The notes under the pieces were generated by a model. The model ran no database searches. It had not been told where the DNA came from and saw nothing but the letters and a program-made list of their open reading frames with translations. A DNA stretch of 64,000 nt from Paraburkholderia antibiotica. GTDB taxonomy: Bacteria > Pseudomonadota > Gammaproteobacteria > Burkholderiales > Burkholderiaceae. Both the position numbers and the translations under genes were made by a program. Numbering within the stretch: position 1 is the stretch's first letter; every line of letters begins with the position of its first letter. The DNA lies in contig NZ_JABBFZ010000001.1 in NCBI RefSeq assembly GCF_012927125.1, forward strand, positions 434,001 to 498,000, read 5' to 3'. Of the stretch, positions 17,462 through 25,802 are shown in pieces.

Positions 17462-17825
17462 CGGAGCTACCGGGACAGTTTGGGACTCGATTACCGCAAC
17501 GCAGCCTAATTATCCTGGGTCCGTCATCCCACAATCTTTTGAAATGTCTCTGCCGAACGGGCAAAGCGTTTGGGTGCACGGGAACGCGACGGAGCACATG
17601 GCTGAGTATGCGCAGATGGTGGCGAACAACAATCCCCCCGGTGTGGTTCAGCTAACGACGCAGCAGCAGCTTTCGAGCTTGCAGAGCGCGGTGAATACTG
17701 CGACTCAAGGTGGCGTGCCTTACAATCAATTGATTAACGTTAGCGGTTGGGAATTGAAATTTGCACCGCCACGGCAGCCTGGGCAGCTTCCTGCTCTCAT
17801 CCATGCTTTACCCACTGGCAAGTAA
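17078..17825 (+). pseudogene. Displaced cdiA 3' end E with putative nuclease-type toxin
   Basis: The pre-toxin part repeats unit D, with a -1 and a +1 change between about 17266 and 17399 that put roughly 45 codons out of frame. After VATNS at about 17450 a new tail follows: FEMSLPNGQSVWVHGNATEH, MAEYAQMVANN, LINVSGWELKF and PPRQPGQLPALIHALP. The combination of a His-Met-x-Glu-Tyr segment with a C-terminal GWEL...PR..GQLP..HA block recurs in polymorphic toxins of several phyla and may be a nuclease, but I cannot name it firmly. The tail itself is intact to the stop at 17825. No start or secretion domain is present. Confidence 0.6.
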
Positions 17826-17834
17826 TATCGGGAC

Positions 17835-18230
17835 ATGGAAATCAAGATCGAAAAGCCATTCCGTTTGTACCTTGATGTTGTCGAGACAGACGAACACGTA
17901 CCGTCGATGCGAATGCAGATCGCGATCGATGTGCAGCAGTTTGGACACAGCCTTGAATATCGAGGGAGCGTGTGGTTTGACTGCTCTGTTTGGGACACGT
18001 TTGTCGCTGGTTTGAACAGCGCGGATGATGGGGAAGCCCAACTCGTCGACATGGGCGGCCACTTTACTTTGCGGCTTGGGGCTGTTTCTGGAAAGCCGTC
18101 GATTTCGTGGGAGATGAGGAAGGCAGGTGTAACGGGAGCCGTTGCTACGGCTGCCTTTCGTTCACCGATTGATGAGGATACCTTGGCGCACGTGAAAAAT
18201 CAGTTTGTGCGGTTTGATCGTTGGTGGTAG
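17835..18230 (+). CDS. Candidate immunity protein of unit E
   Basis: A 131-residue soluble protein beginning 9 bp after toxin E. It is rich in beta-type segments (FRLYLDVVETDEHVPSM, YRGSVWFDCSVWDTFVAGL, GGHFTLRLGAVSG) and ends FVRFDRWW. No signal peptide or known motif is seen. The immunity call rests on position and size. A terminator hairpin and the intact symE gene on the other strand follow. Confidence 0.6.
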   Translation: MEIKIEKPFRLYLDVVETDEHVPSMRMQIAIDVQQFGHSLEYRGSVWFDCSVWDTFVAGLNSADDGEAQLVDMGGHFTLRLGAVSGKPSISWEMRKAGVTGAVATAAFRSPIDEDTLAHVKNQFVRFDRWW

Positions 18231-18316
18231 CCAGTCAAAGTTCGCGTTCGATGCGTCGACTGTCGATGGCAGCAGGATAGGTGTGCGCCGGTTATTGCCC
18301 GGACAGCAGCAGTAGG

Positions 18317-18345
18317 ACGAACCCGGCCGCAGCCGGGTTTGTTGT
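18317..18345. terminator. Shared terminator between immunity E and symE
   Basis: AACCCGGC and GCCGGGTT flank a four-base loop (18320-18339), followed by TGTTGTT on the plus strand. It sits between the convergent immunity gene and symE. Confidence 0.6.
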
Positions 18346-18360
18346 TATGTGCGATCGGAT

Positions 18361-18606
18361 TCAGCCGCGGTCGGGCGTGATTGAGAGACAGTTGTTGCGG
18401 TAATCGAAGGAGAGGAACACGCGCTGTCCTGGTGAGAAGCCGGCGCATCCGAGCCAGATATCGGCGAGCTGCATCCAGGGCATGTAAGGTTGCTGAAGAT
18501 CGGGCGTGGGTCCGTAATCGGGCGAGTTGCCGAGGACGGGTCTGGTGCACGTATGAGCGTGGGGTTTCGTGCGAGACGGACGTGCTTTATGATTGGCGTC
18601 AGCCAT
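18361..18606 (-). CDS. SymE-family type I toxin-like protein (only full copy)
   Basis: An 81-residue protein starting at ATG 18606 behind GGGAGAG. The C-terminal half matches SymE: YMPWMQLADIWLGCAGFSPG then QRVFLSFDYRNNCLSITP, the 'PW..L.G.WL..AGF..G..V......CL.ITP' pattern of this AbrB-fold family. E. coli SymE is an SOS-linked toxin held down by an antisense RNA, SymR; no equivalent RNA can be seen here. SymE-like genes are often found beside Burkholderia CDI loci. This copy is the only one of five with an N-terminus (MADANHKARPSRTK), and it stands antisense between two toxin units. The first 45 residues are polar and unlike the E. coli protein. Confidence 0.75.
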   Translation of the reverse strand: MADANHKARPSRTKPHAHTCTRPVLGNSPDYGPTPDLQQPYMPWMQLADIWLGCAGFSPGQRVFLSFDYRNNCLSITPDRG

Positions 18607-18729
18607 GATCGACTCTCCCAATAAGAGTTGATGGTGGTCAGCGGGTCGTATGGGTTGGCGCCCATGCGGCCCGCGCTTCGTTTGCGGCGCGGGAGACTCC
18701 TTTTACCTGGGAATATAGATTAATTGTAA

Positions 18730-19725
18730 GGCGGGGCTGATCTCCAGCACGAAGATAAGGTCGTACAGCTGATCAACAAGGTACTGGCAAGCAACCCGAC
18801 GCTTGCTTCGCAGTACACGCCCGATCAGTTGCTCAAGGCTGCAGAGAACGCCTATGGCGGCAACGGCGGTCCGAATGGGATGCGCGTGTGGACCAGTCTG
18901 GCTGATGCGCAGGCCGGTACGGCAGCACGCGGTACGACGTTTTATCAGAACGCTGCTGGCCTGTATGTGGAGCAATGGCTTGTGCCCGCTGGTGCTCAGG
19001 ACGTAGCGCTCAACATCGTCAATAACGCCAGGTACGATTATGGTTCAGCGTACGCAAACGTAACGACCCACAATCTGCCCGAGTTGATGTCGACGTACAT
19101 CGCCCAATTCGGCGCTGACTCGTCGAATTTCCAGGGGCCAGGAGAGGCAGCGGCTGGGTTGGGGTTGGCTGGTAGCCTGATCAGGAGAGGTGCGTCTGTT
19201 GTTTCAACTGCTGCCACAGACACCGCCGGAAATCCGATGCTCTTCAGAGGGGCGACTGATGGCTATGCTGGGAGTCCAGGACTGCAACAAATTGGTATTA
19301 CACCGACATCGACCAATCCAGCTATCGCAACGACATTTGCCACTAGTAGCGGTACGGCGTACGGCAACGGGGTGGTGCAAATTGCGTCGCCAGCCGATCT
19401 CGCAGGCATTGAGGTATCTTCTTTAGGAAATGCCAGCACGCCTTCGCTCGCGCGCAGATCGAAAACGAATTTGCCGTTTCGGTTGCACCGTCACAGTTTT
19501 CGAATCTGGCATCGACGACGATTACGGCGGCACAAGCGCGATCGATCTTGTCTGGGATGGGCGTCGATATTCCGAATACCATTACCCTGCAGGGGTCCGA
19601 ATTGACTGAATATCTCAGTACGCTACCTACAATGAGCCCTGCTCAAATAAGCACTTTCTTGCAAAAGGCTGCGCAAAATTGCGAAGGGGCAATAGTCATG
19701 ATTGAGTTTGGAATTGCACACAAGC
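18730..19725 (+). pseudogene. Displaced cdiA 3' end F with ADP-ribosyltransferase-like toxin, frameshifted and cut by IS
   Basis: Starts just after a stop with GGADLQHEDKVVQLINKVLA, a pre-toxin lineage unrelated to the main cdiA copy. After ASVVSTAATD at the joint (DNA GCCACAGACA near 19214) the tail reads GNPMLFRGATDGYAGSPGLQ, GITPTSTNPAIATTFATSSG and VVQIASPADLAG. The Arg, Ser-Thr and Phe-Ala-Thr order resembles ADP-ribosyltransferase-fold toxins, but the assignment is tentative. A frameshift near 19440 moves the rest (AQIENEFAVSVAPSQFSNLA) into another frame. The IS element begins at 19726, and no immunity gene survives on this side. Confidence 0.65.
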
Positions 19726-19795
19726 TGAGCTTCCCCTGAAATTTCGCCTTCCAATAGGTCGTGTATAAACTCGACGCAAAGGAAGGAAATCAGGC

Positions 19796-20089
19796 ATGTT
19801 CAAGGTACCGAAACAGTCGTACACGACAGAGTTCAAGTTGGCCGCCGTACAGCGGGTCAAGGATGGCCAGGGAGTGGCCGTGGTGGCCCGCGAGCTGGGC
19901 ATTTCTGAGCAGACGCTTCGCAACTGGGTGAAGGGCGAAGCGTCGGGCAAGCTCAACGGCGCCGGAGCGAAGCCGGTTACGCCGGAGCAGATGGAACTGT
20001 CGCGTCTGCGAGCTGAGAACAAGCGCCTGCAGATGGAGCTCGAGATCGCAAAAAAAGCGGCAGCATACTTCGCGAAGGACCTGCTGTGA
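19796..20089 (+). CDS. IS3-family transposase OrfA
   Basis: A 97-residue DNA-binding protein. The N-terminal helix-turn-helix spans FKLAAVQRVKDGQGVAVVAR and ELGISEQTLRNWVKG. A leucine-zipper-like coiled coil (ELSRLRAENKRLQMELEIAK) follows near residues 65-85. It binds the IS ends and regulates transposition. The start ATG is preceded by AAGGAAGG. The end of the gene contains an A-rich slippage site allowing fusion with OrfB. Confidence 0.9.
   Translation: MFKVPKQSYTTEFKLAAVQRVKDGQGVAVVARELGISEQTLRNWVKGEASGKLNGAGAKPVTPEQMELSRLRAENKRLQMELEIAKKAAAYFAKDLL
20050..20057 (+). other. Probable programmed -1 frameshift site of the IS
   Basis: Seven A residues followed by G lie near the end of orfA. 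orfB is in the -1 frame relative to orfA, as in IS3 elements that make the OrfAB transposase by slippage on A6G. The function is inferred from the family. Confidence 0.55.
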
Positions 20090-20976
20090 GGTATGCCTGG
20101 ATCGACCGGCAGGTCGGACAATATCCGCTGTCGTCGTTGTGCTACGTGCTGTCGGTCAGCGTGAACGGTTATCGCGCGTGGAAGCGCGGCGGTAGACCGG
20201 GGCGAACGCGATTGACGGATACGCAATTGCTGACGCTGATCCGGACGGTGCACGCCGAGGCCAAGGGCGCATATGGCTCGCCACGCATGACCAGGGAAAT
20301 CCGTGATCGAGGCTTTCCAGTCAGCAAGGAGCGCGTGGAACGGCTGATGCGTGAGAACGGCATCCGGGCCCGGCACAAGCGCCGTTATCGGGCGACGACC
20401 GATTCGAAGCACAAGCTGCCGGTTGCGCCGAATCTGTTGAATCGCGAGTTCACGCCCGCCGAGCCGAATCAGGTGTTCAGTTCGGACATCACGTACATCT
20501 GGACCGACGAGGGTTGGCTGTACCTGGCCGTGGTGCTCGACCTGTTCAACCGGGAGGTGGTTGGCTGGTCGAGCAAGCCGCGGATGACGGCGGATCTCGT
20601 CACGGACGCACTGACGATGGCCTGGTTCCGCCGCCGACCCGCGCCGGGCGCACTGTGCCACTCGGATCGGGGCAGCCAGTATGCGAGTCACGAGTTCCAG
20701 CGCAAACTGGCCAGCTACGGTATGCGCTGCTCGATGAGCCGCCAGGGAAATTGTTGGGACAACGCCCCGACGGAAAGCTTCTTCAACAGCTTGAAGAACG
20801 AGCGGGTTCACGCCACGCGCTATCGGACGCATCAGGACGCGAAGGCCGATCTGTTCGAATACATCGAAGTGTTTTACAACCGCAGTCGTCGCCATTCGTC
20901 TCTCGGCCTCGTTTCTCCGGAGCAGTTCCTTCGGGACTGGATCAAGGCTCAGCAGACCAAGGATTCGGCTGCATAA
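20086..20976 (+). CDS. IS3-family transposase OrfB (DDE catalytic domain)
   Basis: A 296-residue integrase-core protein that overlaps the orfA stop by four bases (GTGA). An N-terminal HTH_21-like region with YGSPRMTREIRDRG precedes the DDE domain. The catalytic residues appear as FSSDITYIWTDEG (first Asp), LCHSDRGSQYASHEF (second Asp) and NCWDNAPTESFFNSLKNE (Glu). The terminal FYNRSRRHSSLGLVSPEQF is standard for IS3. The protein looks intact, so the element may be functional, especially as the OrfAB fusion. Confidence 0.92.
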   Translation: MRYAWIDRQVGQYPLSSLCYVLSVSVNGYRAWKRGGRPGRTRLTDTQLLTLIRTVHAEAKGAYGSPRMTREIRDRGFPVSKERVERLMRENGIRARHKRRYRATTDSKHKLPVAPNLLNREFTPAEPNQVFSSDITYIWTDEGWLYLAVVLDLFNREVVGWSSKPRMTADLVTDALTMAWFRRRPAPGALCHSDRGSQYASHEFQRKLASYGMRCSMSRQGNCWDNAPTESFFNSLKNERVHATRYRTHQDAKADLFEYIEVFYNRSRRHSSLGLVSPEQFLRDWIKAQQTKDSAA

Positions 20977-21015
20977 CTCGGGACCGTTGGAAGGCGAAAA
21001 ACCGAGGGAACCTCA

Positions 21016-21139
21016 AACCCAAATACAATTTGGCACTGCTGCAAGCGCTTTCGGTCAGCCGGGAGGTGGGATACAGATTCAGTTGCTCCAACGCATTCCT
21101 TTGTCCAACTTCCGGGCCGGGGTTCCTTTGCCGAAATGA
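21016..21139 (+). pseudogene. 3' remnant of an orphan toxin right of the IS
   Basis: Only the last 40 codons remain: TQIQFGTAASAFGQPGG, then IQIQLLQRIPLSNF and AGVPLPK before TGA at 21137. The beginning is identical over 33 bp to the middle of toxin B (13385-13417), so both descend from one toxin type that starts with the YRIWGGG block. The IS right end directly abuts the remnant. Confidence 0.65.
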
Positions 21140-21150
21140 GGTGTGAGCGC

Positions 21151-21513
21151 ATGAGTATTATTTTCTCTTCGGTACCATCAGGCGTTGTCGTCTCCCAAAG
21201 CAAGGATGGATCGTATTCGTGGTTGGGGCAGTACGACGGCATGTCCATCAAGAAAGCAATTCCGATGGGCGAGGGAACGTGTTGTGTCCTATTGATCGAT
21301 CCCGATGCGAGCAATCGATCAGCATTTGAAAATCTGCTGTGTATCGACGTGAACGGGCGGCCTACTTGGATTGCAGAGTTGCCAACGAGCCCCGACGTAT
21401 TTTTGGACGTAAGCCTTGGATCGGAAGGTCTGATTGCTCATACATGGAGTGGGATGCAAATTCTCCTCGACACCAAATCGGGCATAGAACTGGATCGAAA
21501 ATTCAATAAATAG
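21151..21513 (+). CDS. Candidate immunity protein of the IS-truncated toxin
   Basis: A 120-residue protein starting at ATG 21151, six bases after GAGGTG; an in-frame ATG at 21136 overlapping the toxin stop is an alternative. The sequence (MSIIFSSVPSGVVVSQSKDG, IPMGEGTCCVLLIDPDASN, VFLDVSLGSEGLIAHTWSG) suggests a beta-rich soluble protein. No family is recognised. It survives intact although its toxin has been reduced to 40 codons. Confidence 0.6.
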   Translation: MSIIFSSVPSGVVVSQSKDGSYSWLGQYDGMSIKKAIPMGEGTCCVLLIDPDASNRSAFENLLCIDVNGRPTWIAELPTSPDVFLDVSLGSEGLIAHTWSGMQILLDTKSGIELDRKFNK

Positions 21514-21542
21514 GCGTAGATCAGCTATAGCAGCAGTGCAAC

Positions 21543-21563
21543 GAACCCGGCCGCAGCCGGGTC
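21543..21563. terminator. Terminator hairpin of the repeated unit (copy 4)
   Basis: AACCCGGC / GCCGGGT stem with a four-base loop, between the immunity gene and a symE remnant, as in the other units. Confidence 0.5.
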
Positions 21564-21584
21564 TGCTGTTACGTGCGATCGGAT

Positions 21585-21720
21585 TCAGCCGTGATCGGGC
21601 GTGATGGAGAGACAGCTATTGCGGGAATCGAAGGAGAAGAACACGCGCTGTCCGGGGGAGAAGCCGGCGAGTCCGAGCCAGATTCGGCGACCTGCATCCA
21701 GGGCAGATAGGGTTTCTGAA
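21585..21720 (-). pseudogene. symE-like remnant, copy 4
   Basis: Retains only the C-terminal 45 or so codons of symE. A 2-bp loss in the ADIW codons (CAGATTCGG for CAGATATCGG) shifts the frame. It is joined directly to the cdiA fragment of unit G at 21721. The break lies deeper in the gene than in copies 1 and 2. Confidence 0.7.
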
Positions 21721-21740
21721 ACGACGCGTACTGGGCGGCT

Positions 21741-24521
21741 GTGCTCGGTTCGTCGAAACCGCCTGACAACTTCGGTTGCGGGACCGCTGCCAACTGCGCG
21801 ACGCTGTTTGGCAGCGCCTATCAGAGCGGCGCCGGTGTTCAGCCGCCGACGCCGTATGCGAGCCTGCCCGGCACGATCCAGGCGCCTTCGCTGTCGGTGA
21901 GCGCCGGCGGCCAGGTGCAGAACTCGGGCAATGTGATGGGGCAGCAGGTCGCGATCACGGGCGCCTCGCTCGTCAACGGCCTGACGTCGCCGGCGGTCTA
22001 TACGCCGCAGCCGACGGGCTCGCAGCAGGTGATTTCGCTCGGCCCTGTGGGCACGCCAGTCGCGGCGACAAACGCGGCCAACCAGACGGGCAATCTCGGG
22101 CTGATGGGGGCTGGTCTTGGGGCCGCATCGGGTATCGGCAGCGCCATTGCGGGCGGTTCGGGCGGCGCACTCGGTTCTGCCGCGAATGCAGGCTCCGGCG
22201 GCGGCGCCGTATCCGTGCCTGGCGGTCCCTCGGTGCAGACACCCGCGGGCGTCTCACACAGTGCGACCTATCTGGTGAGCAGTCCGGCCTCGCAGGTGAT
22301 GGGCGATATCGGCGGAGCGCAACTGCTTGCGGCGCTGCCTGCGAGCCTGCAGCCATCCACGACGCAGTTCTACTACGACCCGTTCACCGAGGACCAGGTC
22401 CTGCAGCAGGCCGCGCTTGCGCAGACCGGTCAGGCGAGCTTTGTGAGTGGGTTGGCGTACGACAACCAGAACCAGACGTCGGTGGCCAACCAGGAGAAAC
22501 AGGTTCTCTACGGCAATGCGATCCAGTATGCGGAGGCGAACAACCTTGCGCTGGGGACGCCGCTCTCGCAGTCGCAGATCGCCTCGCTCGATGCGCCGAT
22601 GCTGTGGTACGTCGAGGAGACGGTGCCGGAGCCGGGTTGCACGGCGACGGGTAACGCGGCATGTCCGACCGTGCAGGCGCTGATGCCGCAGGTGTACCTG
22701 CCGCAGAACTACGCGGTGGTCGAGCACGACGGCACGATTACCGGCCAGAACGTGACGCTGACGGCGACGAACGGCGGGTCGATCACGAACACCGGTTCGA
22801 TCACGGCAACGGACACGCTGAGCGTCAATGCGGGGACGCTGACGAACGAGGAGCGTTCGACCGACATTGGTACGCAGTACGACTTCATCAGCAGCATCGA
22901 TGGGTTGCTGACGACGACCGGCACGGTGACGCAGCAGGGCGGGTTCATGTCGGCGGGCAACTACCAGATGAACGTCGACGCGGTGAACCAGATCGGTGGG
23001 GCGCTGCAGAAGCTCAACGCGGACGGCACGGTGGATGCAGCGGGGACGCAGGAGGAACTGGCGAACCTGAAGGCGCAACTGGGCAACAGTTTCGTGCAGG
23101 GCACGGCGTCGGATGATCTGACGACGACGTTCACGTCGCTGGCGGAGAGCCCGGGCGTATTCCAGGAAATCGGAATGGCGTTTGTGGTCGTGGTCACGTC
23201 GGTCATAACGGCGGGTGCGGCGACGGCGCTGATGTCCGGCGGAGCGCTGGCCGGCACGGTGGGCGGCTCGATGATCTCGGCGGGTGCGGCAGGCTTTACA
23301 GGTAGCGCGACGTCCCAGGCTGCAACGGGGCAGTTCAGCTTCGAGACTGCTCTCAAGGGCGGTCTGACTGCGGCCCTTACGGCGGGATTGACGAACGGCA
23401 TTACTTACTCTGCCGATAGCGGAGTTGGGTGGTCCGGGCTGGGAAGCCAGATCAGCGACAACAGTCTGTCGGCACTGGCTGGCGTCAGGAATCTTGGTGG
23501 CGCGCTGGTTCCGCAGGCCGGGGCCGCCTCAGCGGGTACGATCCTCGCGCAAGGTGCGGCGCTTGCCGGTATGGCTGGCATACAGGCTGGTGTAGAGACG
23601 GCGATCGAGGGTGGGAGCTTCCTGACGAATCTGCGGGACAGCGCGGTGAGCGATGCGGCGGCGGCGGGGGCGTATGCGATTGGGAATGCGAATGCGGCGG
23701 GCGGCTTTGGCAGCGGCGTTCCGGGTGAACTGGGCTATGTGGCGGCGCACGCGGTATTGGGCTGTGCGGCCAGTGCCGCGCTTGGAACTGGATGTGCGGG
23801 TGGGGCGATTGGTGGCGCGGCGAGTGCGGCGCTGTCGCCGCTGCTGCTCGAAGGGATTGATCCGACGCATGCGCCGCTCGATGTGGGTCAGCAGGCAGCA
23901 TTGGCAGCGTTTGCGACGATGGCTGGCGGGGGCCTCGCAGGGTTGCTGGGTCAGAATGTTCAGGGCGCAGCAACGGCCGCGCAGAATGAAGCGCTGAACA
24001 ATTCGGGGTTGCATTGGGGCTTGCCGACGAATTCGGAGCAGGAAGCGATCGATGAAGAGCGCAAGGAGATGTCGCAACTCGACGCACACGCGGGACTAAC
24101 CAACACGGAAGTCGTGGGTTACGATGCGGAGGGCAACCCGGCGACGGTGAGGGTGCCTCCACCACCATCGATGGCCGCTACCGCCACAAACAGCGGAACA
24201 ACGACGCTTTATCGAGCGGTGGGACCGGCGGAGCTTGCAGACATTCAGGCTACTGGAACGCTTCAAAATCTCGGGTCGGCTGAGGGCAAATATTTCACCA
24301 CATCCTCTTCGGCGGCGTCTTCCTACGCTCAGCAGGCGGTGAATGCGTTTGGTGATCCGCCCTACACAACTGTTACCACCCAAATTCCGAATAGCATTCT
24401 TAATGGCATAGAGCCGGTCTCGGTTGACCGTGGCATCCCTGCGTATGTGGTTCCAAATAATCTACTGCCGGGGTTGAAGCCTGGCATTAGCGGTAGTATG
24501 GCGATTCCTGGGAAGAATTAA
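21741..24521 (+). CDS. Orphan CdiA C-terminal third G with an ADP-ribosyltransferase-like toxin
   Basis: An open frame of 926 codons that copies the main cdiA from 9126. Bases 21721-23140 are near-identical to 9126-10545. The frame then diverges within the hydrophobic DUF637-like region and realigns in blocks to about 24000. The tail after MAATATNSG (joint GCCACAAACA at 24183-24192) is new: TLYRAVGPAELADIQATG, EGKYFTTSSSAASSYAQQAV and IPAYVVPNNLLPG. The YRAV...EGKYF pattern is seen in ADP-ribosyltransferase-like polymorphic toxins; the activity is not certain. There is no signal or TPS domain, and the GTG start is only formal. It is likely a former 3' end of cdiA pushed downstream. Confidence 0.7.
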   Translation: MLGSSKPPDNFGCGTAANCATLFGSAYQSGAGVQPPTPYASLPGTIQAPSLSVSAGGQVQNSGNVMGQQVAITGASLVNGLTSPAVYTPQPTGSQQVISLGPVGTPVAATNAANQTGNLGLMGAGLGAASGIGSAIAGGSGGALGSAANAGSGGGAVSVPGGPSVQTPAGVSHSATYLVSSPASQVMGDIGGAQLLAALPASLQPSTTQFYYDPFTEDQVLQQAALAQTGQASFVSGLAYDNQNQTSVANQEKQVLYGNAIQYAEANNLALGTPLSQSQIASLDAPMLWYVEETVPEPGCTATGNAACPTVQALMPQVYLPQNYAVVEHDGTITGQNVTLTATNGGSITNTGSITATDTLSVNAGTLTNEERSTDIGTQYDFISSIDGLLTTTGTVTQQGGFMSAGNYQMNVDAVNQIGGALQKLNADGTVDAAGTQEELANLKAQLGNSFVQGTASDDLTTTFTSLAESPGVFQEIGMAFVVVVTSVITAGAATALMSGGALAGTVGGSMISAGAAGFTGSATSQAATGQFSFETALKGGLTAALTAGLTNGITYSADSGVGWSGLGSQISDNSLSALAGVRNLGGALVPQAGAASAGTILAQGAALAGMAGIQAGVETAIEGGSFLTNLRDSAVSDAAAAGAYAIGNANAAGGFGSGVPGELGYVAAHAVLGCAASAALGTGCAGGAIGGAASAALSPLLLEGIDPTHAPLDVGQQAALAAFATMAGGGLAGLLGQNVQGAATAAQNEALNNSGLHWGLPTNSEQEAIDEERKEMSQLDAHAGLTNTEVVGYDAEGNPATVRVPPPPSMAATATNSGTTTLYRAVGPAELADIQATGTLQNLGSAEGKYFTTSSSAASSYAQQAVNAFGDPPYTTVTTQIPNSILNGIEPVSVDRGIPAYVVPNNLLPGLKPGISGSMAIPGKN

Positions 24522-24523
24522 CC

Positions 24524-24826
24524 ATGCAGCCAGATATCATCGCCAGAGTCACAATGTTTGCATCTGATGCAGGCGGGAAATCGTTGGCGATTCCCCCCGT
24601 TCGCTACGGATGTCCATTGTTCATTAACGGACAAGGTTTCGACTGTCGCTTGTTGCTCGATCAGGTAGGGCATGGCCTTGATCTTGGCGCTACGGCGGAA
24701 GTGCCGATCAAATTTCTGTACTTCGATTTGGTTAAAGGTCTCCTGGCGCCGGGAGTTCGATTTACGTTATGGGAAATGCGACACTTTGCCGATGGCGAGA
24801 TATTGCAGGTCTGTCGGTTCTTATGA
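24524..24826 (+). CDS. Candidate immunity protein of unit G
   Basis: A 100-residue protein starting two bases after the orphan CdiA stop. It reads IIARVTMFASDAGGKSLAIP, then CPLFINGQGFDCRLLLDQ and VPIKFLYFDLVKGLL. This barrel-like, beta-rich pattern is common among small immunity proteins, but I cannot name the family. A terminator hairpin and symE remnant 5 follow. Confidence 0.6.
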   Translation: MQPDIIARVTMFASDAGGKSLAIPPVRYGCPLFINGQGFDCRLLLDQVGHGLDLGATAEVPIKFLYFDLVKGLLAPGVRFTLWEMRHFADGEILQVCRFL

Positions 24827-24930
24827 GGCATAGGCGTGTGCCAGCTATTTTTAGTCCGATGGCAGGATAGGAAAGCGAACCTGAAACGAGACCCGGCCGC
24901 AGCCGGGTCTGTTGTTACGTGCGAGCGGAT

Positions 24931-25020
24931 TCAGCCGTGATCGGGTGTGATGGAGGGACAGCTATTGCGGTAATCGAAGGAGAAGAACACGCGCTGTCCG
25001 GGTGAGAAGCCGGCGAGTCC
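24931..25020 (-). pseudogene. symE-like remnant, copy 5
   Basis: Only the last 30 or so codons of symE are left, preceded downstream by the usual hairpin (GACCCGGC/GCCGGGTC near 24888-24908). The break joins it to the cdiA fragment of unit H at GAACCAG, shared by both sequences, a possible microhomology joint. Confidence 0.65.
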
Positions 25021-25545
25021 GAACCAGGGGTATCACACCAGCAACGTGACTTCGTCGACTGGCTGCGTGGCGGGCGTGGCGGTGGGGCAGTGCGGGTACT
25101 TCGGCACGATGCTCGCGAGCGACTTTGAAGAGATCATGTACGAGCGCCCCGGGCAGGACTTCACGGACGCGATGACGAACAGCGCCGTCGCCGCGTACCT
25201 GGTGAGCGGCTATTCGGTGCCGTTTGGCCCGCACAACGACGCGGCGAACATTTTCGGCGATCAGACCAGCACGCAGAGCTACAGCTACACGCAGACCAAC
25301 AACACGGTCTTTGCGGGTCGCGATCTGGTGATTGCCGCGCCGGTGGTGAACAACACCTATGGCAATCTGCTCGCTGGCCGCGACGTCGTGATCGGTGGCG
25401 CCGGCACCACGCGCGACAACACGAACCCGACGACCCCGCAGACGAATCTCACGCAGTCGTCGGCACTGACGAACACATCGGGCAATAGCATTTTCTTGGT
25501 GTGACGACGCCAGATGGAAATCCACATCTTCCGATTAACTACTGA
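25021..25545 (+). pseudogene. Displaced cdiA internal fragment H with a toxin tail
   Basis: Bases 25021-25487 copy 8350-8816 from the middle of the main cdiA with very few changes. The source is the repeat region, more than 3 kb from the normal toxin junction. The copy then joins a foreign sequence whose last codons read FLGVTTPDGNPHLPINY before TGA at 25543-25545. The two parts are out of frame with each other. The tail is the extreme end of a toxin whose body has been lost. Confidence 0.6.
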
Positions 25546-25763
25546 TGGCTAAGTTCGATTACGCCGATATTGTTCGAGTGCTGGGAACGGCCCCTTCAGA
25601 CCTCAGGCCTGGTGCTAAGGCTTGGATCGTAGGAGTGTTCGAAAGTCGACCCGGGAAATACTTCGATCAGTTTCCGCCAGGGATTGTCTACACGATCGAG
25701 TATGAGGATGGATCTTCGATCGAGATTCGTGAATCGTTACTAGAACGAGAGGTTGCAGAATAG
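25545..25763 (+). CDS. Candidate immunity protein of unit H
   Basis: A 72-residue protein coupled to the toxin tail by a TGATG overlap. It reads FDYADIVRVLGTAPSDLRPG, WIVGVFESRPGKYFDQFPPG and YTIEYEDGSSIEIRESLL. This compact beta-rich pattern occurs in small immunity proteins beside toxin tails in many proteobacteria, but I have no family name for it. It is intact although almost nothing of its toxin is left. Confidence 0.6.
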   Translation: MAKFDYADIVRVLGTAPSDLRPGAKAWIVGVFESRPGKYFDQFPPGIVYTIEYEDGSSIEIRESLLEREVAE

Positions 25764-25802
25764 GCGCGCACCGGTTATTGCACAGATGACAGCAATGAGA
25801 CG

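Larger units (their letters stand above)
19726..21015 (+). mobile_element. IS3-family insertion sequence (1290 bp)
   Basis: The element is delimited by imperfect terminal inverted repeats starting TGAG(C/G)TTCCC and sharing the core TTTCGCCTTCCAA (left near 19742, right near 20985-20998 inverted), with the TG...CA ends typical of IS3. It holds orfA and orfB in the usual overlapping -1 arrangement. The three bases on either side differ (AGC left, AAC right), and the flanks come from two different toxin genes. No target-site duplication is therefore present, and the flanks have been rearranged since insertion. Confidence 0.85.
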
